Shown: positions 1-6,695 of the stretch, in pieces
Numbering within the stretch: position 1 is the stretch's first letter
Layout: each line of letters starts with the position of its first letter
The notes under the pieces: generated by a model
What the model saw: only the letters and a program-made list of their open reading frames with translations
Databases searched by the model: none
Told to the model about the DNA's origin: nothing
Made by a program: the position numbers and the translations under genes
IMG/VR virus record: IMGVR_UViG_3300030108_006260
Location: 70,855 to 134,854 of that record
Length of the DNA: 64,000 nt
Source: a virus
Strand: one strand, 5' to 3'

Positions 1-63
1 AAGCCATACCGTCCTATTAGTGTCATATCTCACTCCTACAAGTAGGAATAAGATAACGGACAG

Positions 64-315
64 ATGCATCATAAAAGAACTAAAGTATTATCTACTTGTA
101 TGATTTCTCCGGATGCAAAACCAGAACTAGTAAGGCTCCTAAATACGTACCTAGAAACGAACGAGAGTGATAAAAGAGTTCGTCTCTGCAAACTAATGGG
201 ATGCAGAGACGAACTCATCACAAGGTGGGCTAAGGGGGAATCAAGACCAGACGGTGTAAACTATAGATACCTAGTTGGAATTCTCAGAACAGAAATAGAG
301 CGAGAAAAAGCCTAG
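64..315 (+). CDS. Small hypothetical protein, possible DNA-binding
   Basis: Unrecognised 83-residue protein and the only plausible plus-strand gene in the window. The C-terminal half (residues about 40-75, LCKLMGCRDELITRWAKGES) has the spacing of a Cro-like helix-turn-helix, but this is inference. It converges on the HNH gene and overlaps its last 4 bases. No clear Shine-Dalgarno precedes the ATG. A short palindrome, cctacaagtagg, lies about 20 bases upstream. It could be a chance ORF. Confidence 0.45.
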   Translation: MHHKRTKVLSTCMISPDAKPELVRLLNTYLETNESDKRVRLCKLMGCRDELITRWAKGESRPDGVNYRYLVGILRTEIEREKA

Positions 316-839
316 TCCTGTTCAAGCTCTCCGTGCCAGTAAGTCCAGTTTACCCACTGCTCAGGAAGAGACATGTGAGGTTCAAGCCTAAATACTATAG
401 CAGGAAGGTACTTGGGCTTAATTGGAACCTTTCGTAGCTTCATTCCTGCTTGTTCAGGCGTCTTACTTCCCTTGCGGTCGTTGCAAGGATAGCAACACAT
501 GACTATGTTCTCCCAGTTGGTAGCTCCTCCTCTAGAACGCGGAACTACGTGGTCGTAGGTGAGTTTCTTAAGCGGAAGAGAATCACCACAGTACTGACAT
601 GAGTAGTCGTCCCTCAGTGCTACGTTTACCCTACTGAACCTTATGGGTCGCTTCTTCCTGCGCACTTTACGAAGTAGACGCACTACGGCAGGCATCTTGA
701 TTGTAATGGACACAGACCTAATATCCTCGTCATACTCCTCAAGGATCTCGATCTTGTCCTCAAAAAACATGCAAATAGCCCTCTGCCAAGAAATGACGCG
801 GTGAGGCTGGTAGGACTGATCTAATACTAAGGTACGCAT
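312..839 (-). CDS. HNH endonuclease
   Basis: 175-residue HNH nuclease. The core runs from CQYCG (about residue 99) through LTYDHVVPRSRGG and NWENIVMCCYPCNDRKG. This gives the DH catalytic pair, the asparagine, and two CxxC pairs that bind structural zinc. The N-terminal half resembles the basic region found in many bacterial and phage HNH proteins of this size. Such proteins cut double-stranded DNA and are often free-standing mobile nucleases, though some act in packaging. It sits downstream of the GGDEF-EAL gene. Which role applies cannot be told from the sequence. Confidence 0.85.
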   Translation of the reverse strand: MRTLVLDQSYQPHRVISWQRAICMFFEDKIEILEEYDEDIRSVSITIKMPAVVRLLRKVRRKKRPIRFSRVNVALRDDYSCQYCGDSLPLKKLTYDHVVPRSRGGATNWENIVMCCYPCNDRKGSKTPEQAGMKLRKVPIKPKYLPAIVFRLEPHMSLPEQWVNWTYWHGELEQD

Positions 840-869
840 GACGCTCTCCGTTTGCTAGGGTTATTATGA

Positions 870-2870
870 TTATGGTTTTATTTGATGAGGAAATCCAAGG
901 TAGTATCCTTGACCTAGAGTAACTCCTAGGCTCAGAAGAACTTTAATGTCCTCTTCCGAGTTTACGCCTTCTGCAATGCAGTAAGCTCCTTGGGAGTCAA
1001 CAGCGGCCACTAACCTAGACAACCTTTCCTTTTTCCATGGAGTAGAAGAAACATTCTCCACCCATATGCGATCTAGCTTTACAACATCAGGAGCTAGAAC
1101 GATTACTGCGTTTATGGATGCATAGCCTGACCCCAAGTCATCCATGGCTAACTTTATTCCGTACTTTCGTGCTGTATTTCGTACATCGATATAGTTAGAA
1201 TAACTTTCCAGAACTTGCTTCTCGCTAAGCTCAAGGCACACATTCATACCTTCAAGAGAAGAAAGAAATTCTTCTGTAAGAGACCCGAAAGTAGCGGGGT
1301 AGAGATTCACAGAAGCATGCATAAGACCCTCTTTTTTGGCTGCCCCTATACAAGTGTCTAATGCTATCAAATCTACCTTATTCAGGATACCGGCTGAAGA
1401 AGCCGACCTGAACAGTATGTCGGGGTTGGTGAATACCTTATGACGAACAAGATATTCTCCCCCAATAACTTCTCTCGTATTCAAATCAACAATAGGCTGT
1501 ACTACTGCATAGTACAAAGAAGGGTCGAGTAGGCTCTCCTCCGTCTCAGAACCAGGGTAGTCATATGGAGTACCTATTACAACTCTATTTTTACCCGATG
1601 CCTTTGCTTTCAACAAGTGAGGAGAAGAGAGCCTGATAAGGTCATCAATACTTGTAATGTCGGGTGTAAGTTCTATAAGAGCAGCACTGGCCGTGATGGG
1701 AAGTTCGTGCTCTTCTTGCCTTATGACCTTCTCAGATAGTCTAGAGGTGAAAGCAGTACACATCAACTCTGCCTGCGCAAGATTATTGGCAAGGAACAGT
1801 ACTAGGAATTCATCCCCTCCTATCCTAGAAACCCACGCAGGTCTTCCCATAACAGAACGAAGACACTCAGCTGTGTCTCGTAGAACCCTGTCACCTCCCG
1901 CTGTTCCAAGTAAATTATTAAGTTTCTTGAATCCATCCAGGTCCAGCAGCAGAGACCATCCCCTCTGTGGAGAGGCAGTAACAAGACCATGAAGCTGGTC
2001 TAAAGCGTTAGCCAGTCCTGCCCGGTTTAGGGCCTTTGTCAGGGGGTCTATGTGAACCATGTGCTCCAGCCTGGACCTCATGGATTTTATCTTTTTTAGA
2101 GAAGATTCTGCCTCACTAGCCTGGGCAGACACTCTTTGTATGTAGAATATGGATATGCCTACAGCAATAGAAAGAGCGGAACCAAAAGAGAACAGAACAA
2201 AAACAAGACTTGTTTTAACGCCAGAGGACAGTAGAGCTATACTGAAGGCTAGAACTATGGATAGAGAGGCGAAGGGTACAATGTAATGAAATCCTTTGTA
2301 CTCGTTCCTACTTCTTATCCAGTAAGACGCAGTAGAGTAAATAGAGACCAAAAAGAAGTTAGTAGCAGTAGGCAAGGACATCTCATAGATGCCAGGCACC
2401 CAACTTCGGTCCCCTACAAGATATCCCAAAAGAGATGAAGTTGAAATTGCTAAAACTAAAACATATGATGTGGAAGAAAAAACGAACTTCTTACTTATGC
2501 GTAAAATGTGAGCTAACCCCATAAGCACAAAGCCTACTGAGGTTAGAGGTGCTACCTTACTTCCTATGCCAGAAATATATATGAACCCATCTCCCTGTAC
2601 AAGAGTATAAAACAGGGATAGAACACCTAATCCTACTGAAAGATAGGCCCCTACGTACGAGGATGGATTCCTTAAACTATAAACTAATACCAGTAATCCA
2701 ATTGCAGTAACAGGGTGAGTTGTAGCACCTTGGCCAACAAATGCCAAAAGATAGCTAATACCAAACACCCACCCCAACAAGGTCCCCAAAGAGGTTAGTG
2801 CAACATACAACTGAACTACTGTGGCGACCTTACTCAGTAGATTTTCAAAATGTGTAGTCTCTTTATCCAC
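870..2870 (-). CDS. Membrane GGDEF-EAL cyclic-di-GMP protein
   Basis: 666-residue protein predicted to make and/or break cyclic-di-GMP at the inner membrane. Residues about 15-245 hold seven or eight hydrophobic segments, followed by a short coiled linker. The GGDEF domain (about 270-430) has an intact active-site motif (RIGGDEF, 349-355) but lacks the inhibitory RxxD site, which here reads RPAW. The EAL domain (about 450-666) has EYL for EAL (E472), N522, ELSE (547-550), DD 577-578, KLD (K598), AEG (E634) and Q654. Every residue normally needed for phosphodiesterase activity is therefore present. It starts with GTG and has no clear ribosome site. It follows the tRNA island. This is an unusual phage cargo, possibly used to alter host motility or biofilm state. 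Confidence 0.9.
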   Translation of the reverse strand: MDKETTHFENLLSKVATVVQLYVALTSLGTLLGWVFGISYLLAFVGQGATTHPVTAIGLLVLVYSLRNPSSYVGAYLSVGLGVLSLFYTLVQGDGFIYISGIGSKVAPLTSVGFVLMGLAHILRISKKFVFSSTSYVLVLAISTSSLLGYLVGDRSWVPGIYEMSLPTATNFFLVSIYSTASYWIRSRNEYKGFHYIVPFASLSIVLAFSIALLSSGVKTSLVFVLFSFGSALSIAVGISIFYIQRVSAQASEAESSLKKIKSMRSRLEHMVHIDPLTKALNRAGLANALDQLHGLVTASPQRGWSLLLDLDGFKKLNNLLGTAGGDRVLRDTAECLRSVMGRPAWVSRIGGDEFLVLFLANNLAQAELMCTAFTSRLSEKVIRQEEHELPITASAALIELTPDITSIDDLIRLSSPHLLKAKASGKNRVVIGTPYDYPGSETEESLLDPSLYYAVVQPIVDLNTREVIGGEYLVRHKVFTNPDILFRSASSAGILNKVDLIALDTCIGAAKKEGLMHASVNLYPATFGSLTEEFLSSLEGMNVCLELSEKQVLESYSNYIDVRNTARKYGIKLAMDDLGSGYASINAVIVLAPDVVKLDRIWVENVSSTPWKKERLSRLVAAVDSQGAYCIAEGVNSEEDIKVLLSLGVTLGQGYYLGFPHQIKP

Positions 2871-2887
2871 AAAATGAAAATAACAAA

Positions 2888-3130
2888 TTAATAGTCAAAG
2901 TATGCTGCTCTCCAACCTCCGCACAACTAGATATTTGAAAAAAGGCCTTATTCTCAAAATCTAAACTAGATCCCGCATGCACCTGCCCTACAGATGACAC
3001 ACCCTGCCGGATGTGCAAGTAGGGAGCCCCTCATTATTGATGGGTGGGAATCGAACCCTGAGTCCAGGGTGCAGTGGTCAGTTCGGCTAAAAACCCTGCC
3101 AAGGGCAGAGCAGCATACTTTGACTATCAA
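2888..3130 (-). ncRNA. Candidate structured RNA closed by a 21-bp helix
   Basis: The ends are a perfect 21-bp inverted repeat (2891-2911 against 3107-3127). It extends three more pairs if read from the minus strand, where one pair is G-U; on the plus strand that pair would be A-C. The interior holds a T-arm-like element (GGGTTCGATTCCC, about 3047-3059) but no complete tRNA cloverleaf. It lies directly 3' of tRNA-Val in the tRNA operon and 5' of the GGDEF-EAL gene. Not tmRNA: no tag reading frame and no tmRNA-type ends. Function unknown. Confidence 0.5.
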
Positions 3131-3144
3131 AAGTTTATAAATAT

Positions 3145-3218
3145 TGGTACGGGATACTGGATTCGAACCAGTGTCTCAGCCTTGTAAGGGCCGTGCTAAA
3201 CCACTCAGCTAATCCCGC
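3145..3218 (-). tRNA. tRNA-Val(UAC)
   Basis: Complete cloverleaf on the minus strand. Acceptor GCGGGAT pairs with ATCCCGT, the anticodon loop CTTACAA gives UAC, the T-loop is canonical and CCA is encoded. It is the last tRNA of the first array. Confidence 0.95.
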
Positions 3219-3246
3219 TCTTGTATTTCTTCTTTTACAGAATAGG

Positions 3247-3319
3247 CGGAGGTAGAAGGGATCGAACCTACGACGACCCAGTTTCGAAGACTGGCGCTCT
3301 TCCTCTGAGCTATACCTCC
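3247..3319 (-). tRNA. tRNA-Arg(UCG)
   Basis: Acceptor GGAGGTA/TACCTCC, anticodon loop CTTCGAA, canonical D- and T-arms. The 3' end reads GCCT, so CCA is not fully encoded. Confidence 0.95.
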
Positions 3320-3321
3320 AG

Positions 3322-3466
3322 AGCTTGTTACTACGTGTTTGCGATTAGTTTAGAAGGTAGCTACTCCTTCTGCGTAAGCAACTCTACTCGCCGCTCTCGT
3401 TGAGATCCCGAGTTCCACTGTGCCTAACCATTGACTAGTATGATCGGCACGAGTGTAGTAACAAAC
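3322..3466 (-). ncRNA. Candidate structured RNA between two tRNA-Arg genes
   Basis: A 145-base spacer bounded by the inverted repeat ttgttactac (3325-3334) and gtagtaacaa (3455-3464). Inside are further pairings: agaagg/ccttct around 3351-3370, and GTGCC/GGCAC near the minus-strand 5' end with a D-arm-like CAATGGTTA between. No tRNA fits. Probably co-transcribed with the tRNAs. It could be a processing element or a small RNA. Confidence 0.4.
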
Positions 3467-3542
3467 TGGCAGGGGTGGCAGGGATCGAACCTGCGCAAAC
3501 CCAGTTTCGTAGACTGGTGCTCTTCCTCTGAGCTACACCCCT
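3467..3542 (-). tRNA. tRNA-Arg(ACG)
   Basis: Acceptor AGGGGTG/CACCCCT, anticodon loop CTACGAA, CCA encoded. Reading all CGN codons would need A34-to-inosine editing by a host TadA. It sits close to a second Arg tRNA (UCG). Confidence 0.95.
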
Positions 3543-3543
3543 G

Positions 3544-3614
3544 TGGAGTGGCGAGAAGGAATCAAACCTTCCTTAGCAGGGTTGCAACCTGCTTCGTTCT
3601 CAGAACATCACCAC
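3544..3614 (-). tRNA. tRNA-Cys(GCA) with a minimal D-arm
   Basis: Acceptor GTGGTGA/TCGCCAC with one G-U pair, anticodon loop TTGCAAC, T-arm GAAGG/CCTTC, CCA encoded. The D-arm is reduced to GTTC-TGA-GAAC with a 3-base loop and no GG pair, so the usual D-loop/T-loop contact is missing. Body length is only 68 bases. Confidence 0.85.
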
Positions 3615-3731
3615 AAATCGCCACAAGTAGCACCTCCCGAGCAAGGTCCAATTCTACTTGTGACTTCCCGTCTCTCCGGGCTGTCACCTGCTTTTTCCAT
3701 CCAACGGCCGCTGAGGGTTCGCGGGGATGCC
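3615..3731 (-). ncRNA. Candidate three-hairpin RNA in the tRNA array
   Basis: Spacer between tRNA-Thr and tRNA-Cys with three nested helices: cacaagtag/ctacttgtg (3622-3630 and 3654-3662); a two-part hairpin gtgac-cccg/cggg-gtcac (3660-3687); and CATCC-CCGC/GCGG-GGATG near the minus-strand 5' end. The first two share three bases, so they may be alternative folds. Far more structured than ordinary tRNA spacers. Confidence 0.4.
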
Positions 3732-3806
3732 TGGAGCCCTAGCCCAGAATCGAACTGGGGTTTCATCTTTACCAAAGATGGGTACTAACCATTGTACTAC
3801 TAGGGC
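3732..3806 (-). tRNA. tRNA-Thr(GGU)
   Basis: Acceptor GCCCTAG/CTAGGGC, anticodon loop TTGGTAA, T-arm CCCAG/CTGGG, CCA encoded. Confidence 0.95.
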
Positions 3807-3810
3807 TATT

Positions 3811-3896
3811 TGGCGGAAGGTTGAGGAGTCGAACCCCTACGCGTTAACGCACCTCCGGGTTCAAACCGGATTGCCAACCACTTAGCGGAACCTTCC
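3811..3896 (-). tRNA. tRNA-Ser(UGA)
   Basis: Class II tRNA with a long variable arm (GTGCGTTAACGCG). Acceptor GGAAGGT/ACCTTCC, anticodon loop TTTGAAC, discriminator G, CCA encoded. Confidence 0.95.
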
Positions 3897-3897
3897 T

Positions 3898-3972
3898 TGG
3901 TGGGTCCGGAGGGACTTGAACCCTCAACCGTCAGGTTAAAAGCCTGCTGCACTACCATTGTGCTACGGACCC
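3898..3972 (-). tRNA. tRNA-Lys(UUU)
   Basis: Acceptor GGGTCCG/CGGACCC, anticodon loop CTTTTAA, CCA encoded. The outermost anticodon-stem pair is mismatched. Confidence 0.93.
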
Positions 3973-4003
3973 GGTTGGGCCTTTTATAGTCGGCCAGGAC
4001 TAG

Positions 4004-4076
4004 TGGAACCAGAGGGGATCGAACCCTCAGCCTCCTGCGTGCAAGGCAGGCGCTCTCCCAGTTGAGCTATGGCCCC
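4004..4076 (-). tRNA. tRNA-Ala(UGC)
   Basis: Acceptor GGGGCCA/TGGTTCC with two G-U pairs, anticodon loop CTTGCAC, canonical arms. The 3' end reads ACTA, so CCA must be added. Confidence 0.95.
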
Positions 4077-4128
4077 TTTTTTAGAACGTATCACGTTTTC
4101 AATGAGAGTCAAGAAGATTGACTCAAAA

Positions 4129-4202
4129 TGGTACCGGGTGGGAGAATCGAACTCCCGTATTGAGGACCAAAATCTCATGTCCTACCATTAGACGAACCCG
4201 GA
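4129..4202 (-). tRNA. tRNA-Gln(UUG)
   Basis: Acceptor TCCGGGT/ACCCGGT with an open first pair (U1-U72; tRNA-Gln normally has a weak first pair), anticodon loop TTTTGGT, CCA encoded. An inverted repeat, gagtcaa/ttgactc, lies between it and tRNA-Ala at about 4106-4124. Confidence 0.92.
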
Positions 4203-4203
4203 A

Positions 4204-4290
4204 TGGCGGAAGGAACTGGAGTCGAACCAGATACCACGAGTGTACCAACGGCTTAGCAGGCCGCGCTAGTCCCAGACTAGGTTTCCTTCC
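4204..4290 (-). tRNA. tRNA-Ser(GCU)
   Basis: Class II tRNA with a long variable arm. Acceptor GGAAGGA/TCCTTCC, anticodon loop CTGCTAA, CCA encoded. One base separates it from tRNA-Gln. Confidence 0.95.
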
Positions 4291-4293
4291 ATT

Positions 4294-4368
4294 TGGAGCG
4301 CCTGGAGGGAGTTGAACCCTCGCTTCTTGCTTGGCAAGCAAACGTGCCACCACCAACACTTCAGGCGC
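4294..4368 (-). tRNA. tRNA-Gly(GCC)
   Basis: Acceptor GCGCCTG/CAGGCGC, anticodon loop TTGCCAA, canonical T-loop, CCA encoded. Confidence 0.95.
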
Positions 4369-4372
4369 AAAA

Positions 4373-4450
4373 TGGTGGGAATGGGGAGACTCGAACTCCC
4401 TATCTCACGGGCCACAACCGTGTGCTTCGACCACTTTAGCTTCAGTCCCC
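4373..4450 (-). tRNA. tRNA-His(GUG)
   Basis: Anticodon loop TTGTGGC, acceptor GGGACTG/CATTCCC with one C-U mismatch, and an extra 5' G consistent with the G-1 identity base. The discriminator appears to be A rather than the bacterial C. CCA encoded. Confidence 0.9.
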
Positions 4451-4471
4451 ATAAAGACACAATAGTGCCGG

Positions 4472-4555
4472 TGGAGCGTGAAGGAATCGAACCTCATAGT
4501 ACATAGACACTCGGTTTACAGCCGAGGGCAGGTCCCAGCCTGCTATTCACGCTCC
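4472..4555 (-). tRNA. tRNA-Tyr(GUA)
   Basis: Class II tRNA with a long variable arm, acceptor GGAGCGT/ACGCTCC, anticodon loop CTGTAAA. The 3' end reads ACCG, so CCA is incomplete. Its 5' end overlaps the last 9 bases of the upstream gene. Confidence 0.95.
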
Positions 4556-5101
4556 GGAATTCACGAAGTCCAAAATAACCTCGTTTAGGTAGGAAAGAAC
4601 TCGTGGGTCTTTCTCGTCCCACTTATGCAGCATTAGAACGGAAAGGAGTTCATGGTTTCCCCAATTTTCAATGGCCTCAATGGCTGCTTCCCTTACAGCG
4701 GGATACTCTGATTTTAGTGCAGGTACTGCGAGTCTCTTGTGCCATGACTCGATGCCTTCCATACGTCCCATCAAACGAAGGAAATCAGCAGCCACATGAA
4801 TGTTTACGTCAGAGGGTAGTTCCTCCCAAAAAAGCAAGGTGGCACTCTTTAGGAAGTGAGACGAGAAAGTACCTGTAACGTGCAAACGAAGAGTATCCTC
4901 CATGCAATGACTTTTCCCATCGAATACAGGGTACTCGTGAAGGCTGGAAAGAAAAGAAGAAAAAGAAGAGTCTGTATCGTCTTCTTCATCGTGAAGTAGG
5001 CGATGAAGTTTTTCATTCATTAGTCGCTGCCTTACGAGAGCTTTCTTAGATAGGGATTTAATGGAATCCAGGGACAACTTAGTCTTTTCTTCTTCAGTCA
5101 T
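4547..5101 (-). CDS. Hypothetical protein with HEAT-like helices
   Basis: Unrecognised 184-residue protein. An acidic, serine-rich stretch (about 38-50) is followed by a helical C-terminal half. There VPALKSEYPAVREAAIEAIE (about 126-145) has the shape of a HEAT repeat, a helical repeat used for protein binding. A clear Shine-Dalgarno (AGGA) precedes the ATG by 6 bases. It is embedded in the tRNA array and its 3' end overlaps tRNA-Tyr, so processing of that tRNA would cut the message. Function unknown. Confidence 0.8.
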   Translation of the reverse strand: MTEEEKTKLSLDSIKSLSKKALVRQRLMNEKLHRLLHDEEDDTDSSFSSFLSSLHEYPVFDGKSHCMEDTLRLHVTGTFSSHFLKSATLLFWEELPSDVNIHVAADFLRLMGRMEGIESWHKRLAVPALKSEYPAVREAAIEAIENWGNHELLSVLMLHKWDEKDPRVLSYLNEVILDFVNSGA

Positions 5102-5241
5102 ATGTATCCTGATGACAAAGGGCCGAGAGGACCCTCACGAGTAGTCTAGCGTCCATCCCCAATGGGGATCTTTGCGGACGCTTGCTTGCGCGTCGGCTTC
5201 AATCACATACATTAGTTCACCCTACTGTACTCTAGGTTACT
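5102..5241 (-). ncRNA. Structured spacer between tRNA-Asp and an unknown gene
   Basis: Contains a strong two-part hairpin, gcgtcc-atcccc/ggggat-ggacgc (5149-5181), and a weaker aggg/ccct hairpin at about 5118-5136. It could be a 5' leader of the gene starting at 5101, a tRNA-processing element or a small RNA. Confidence 0.35.
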
Positions 5242-5315
5242 TGGCGGAACGTACGGGGATCGAACCCGTCTCACCCGATAGACAGTCGGGCCGCATCCCA
5301 GATGCGCAACGCTCC
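5242..5315 (-). tRNA. tRNA-Asp(GUC)
   Basis: Acceptor GGAGCGT/ACGTTCC with one G-U pair, anticodon loop CTGTCTA, CCA encoded. Confidence 0.95.
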
Positions 5316-5316
5316 T

Positions 5317-5394
5317 TGGTGGACAGTTACGGAGTCGAACCGTAGTCCTAGTGAGGTCTTTCGATTTAACACTAGTCGAACCCTTCTACTGCCC
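5317..5394 (-). tRNA. Atypical tRNA, anticodon undetermined
   Basis: Good acceptor (GGGCAGT/ACTGTCC), discriminator A and encoded CCA, with a perfect T-arm (TACGG-TTCGACT-CCGTA). The 43 bases between have the right length for a tRNA but no normal D- and anticodon-arms. The best fold is one hairpin, TTCGA/TCGAA, with an 11-base loop. Alternatively CTAGTG pairs with CACTAG around a 16-base loop. It sits one base from tRNA-Asp and two from tRNA-Ile. It may be a degenerate or specialised tRNA. Confidence 0.6.
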
Positions 5395-5396
5395 GT

Positions 5397-5472
5397 TGGT
5401 ACTGCTGGAAAGAATCGAACTTTCGTTTCCTGTGTATCAGACAGGTGCCCTAAACCATTGGACGACAGCAGC
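5397..5472 (-). tRNA. tRNA-Ile(GAU)
   Basis: Acceptor GCTGCTG/CAGCAGT with a G-U first pair, anticodon loop CTGATAC, canonical T-loop, CCA encoded. First tRNA of this array in the direction of transcription. Confidence 0.94.
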
Positions 5473-5477
5473 AAAAT

Positions 5478-6089
5478 CTATTTAAGTAGCCTGTATTTGT
5501 GACGAATCAAGGACACTGCAACATTGTAGTCATGAGCCTTGTCTTTGAGCAGAGCATGGGATACCTTTTCCGCAAAAGGAGCATCCTTTACAAAGGACCA
5601 GAAAGCGTATGGCCAAACTCCTCTAACATCCAGTGAGCAGCAAAAAGACAAAAGCTTCGCGTCTAGAGAGGAAAGGGAATCTCTAGGAAAAATATAGTGT
5701 GATAGAAGAGAGAATGATGCGTTCTTTGACCACTCATCTGCCTTCTCAGACCCTTCCACGACGTAATATGTATAGTTATAACTTGAGGATTTTGTTTCGT
5801 ATGGAGGCTCTCCAACCACAGAGGTACACCCGGATAGAGTTCCTTTTAAACGATCATGAAATATAAATAGATAGTAGTCTTTTCCTGGGGAGAAAGAGAT
5901 AGGAAAGGGGTCTACTCCCCTTACAAGACCATCTTCCAACATCGAAGGTAGAAACCTAACACTGTCATGTCGACCGCAAGTTCCCCGAAGGGTTTCTCCG
6001 GTTTGAATTACAGAAGATCCTCGTACTACAGGAAAATCCTCAGTAGGATAACTTCCTTCAAATCCTACTACTGTTGGTTGATCACTCAT
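5478..6089 (-). CDS. Hypothetical protein
   Basis: Unrecognised 203-residue protein, rich in Ser, Tyr and Phe, with no obvious motif, signal peptide or membrane segment. It ends five bases before tRNA-Ile and is probably co-transcribed with the tRNA array. The downstream-coded neighbour at 6102 has similar length and composition, so both may belong to one phage-specific set. Confidence 0.75.
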   Translation of the reverse strand: MSDQPTVVGFEGSYPTEDFPVVRGSSVIQTGETLRGTCGRHDSVRFLPSMLEDGLVRGVDPFPISFSPGKDYYLFIFHDRLKGTLSGCTSVVGEPPYETKSSSYNYTYYVVEGSEKADEWSKNASFSLLSHYIFPRDSLSSLDAKLLSFCCSLDVRGVWPYAFWSFVKDAPFAEKVSHALLKDKAHDYNVAVSLIRHKYRLLK

Positions 6090-6101
6090 ATCTCTGAAGA
6101 T

Positions 6102-6665
6102 TTACAGTAGGCGACACAGCTTAGGTGCGTAATCATAGTTACTCTCCACTAAAAGTGCAGTAAGTTCTGACAAGTATGTATCTTTCTCTTCTTGTGACTC
6201 CAGGTTAGTCACAAAGTAAGTCACATCTGTAGACTGTGTGTGAATAAGTAGGTCGTAAGAGTAGGTATTGAAAAAAACTCGTGTGACCTTCTTCTCATTA
6301 GGGGTAGCTAGCGGTACCTTCTCTGCGAGAGGGTAACCATTAGAAATTTCTTCCATATGAGTGTATTCTTCTGAGTACACCGGGTAGAACTTGAAGTAGT
6401 TAGGAGGGTAAGACCTTGCATATCTTGATGTAGGAAACCACTCGTTCTTCATGAACTCAATAAGGTCTACTGCGTCACTTGCGTAATATACTACTTTATT
6501 TACCCTATCTATGACTACAAAAAATCGATCGTATTCACCTACTACCGTGGGTGATTTAAGTGGTAGGAACCTGTCCTCAAAGTATACTACGAAGGGTAGG
6601 TATAGGTACTTCCTATAACAACCTAGAACGGTATCCTTTGCTTTTTCAAAGTAAGTTTTCATTTT
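6102..6665 (-). CDS. Hypothetical protein
   Basis: Unrecognised protein of 187 residues if started at the ATG at 6665, which has an AGG ribosome site five bases upstream. The frame stays open to a TTG at 6773, but that extension would cover a tRNA-like gene with encoded CCA (6696-6771), so the shorter start is preferred. The sequence is Tyr- and Phe-rich, with no known motif. Acidic and aromatic residues alternate in a beta-like pattern in the middle (about 20-60). Confidence 0.7.
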   Translation of the reverse strand, partial: KMKTYFEKAKDTVLGCYRKYLYLPFVVYFEDRFLPLKSPTVVGEYDRFFVVIDRVNKVVYYASDAVDLIEFMKNEWFPTSRYARSYPPNYFKFYPVYSEEYTHMEEISNGYPLAEKVPLATPNEKKVTRVFFNTYSYDLLIHTQSTDVTYFVTNLESQEEKDTYLSELTALLVESNYDYAPKLCRLL

Positions 6666-6695
6666 ACCTATGGTACTTTCATAGAAAGTAATGCT

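Noticed and set aside
2888-3130. tmRNA or permuted tmRNA
   Set aside because: The T-arm-like element recalls a tmRNA 3' end, but there is no tag-peptide reading frame, the ends form a 21-bp helix instead of a 7-bp acceptor, and the total length is too short.
3221-4506. Several short ORFs on both strands across the tRNA array
   Set aside because: They run through complete tRNA genes and have no ribosome sites. They are by-products of tRNA sequence.
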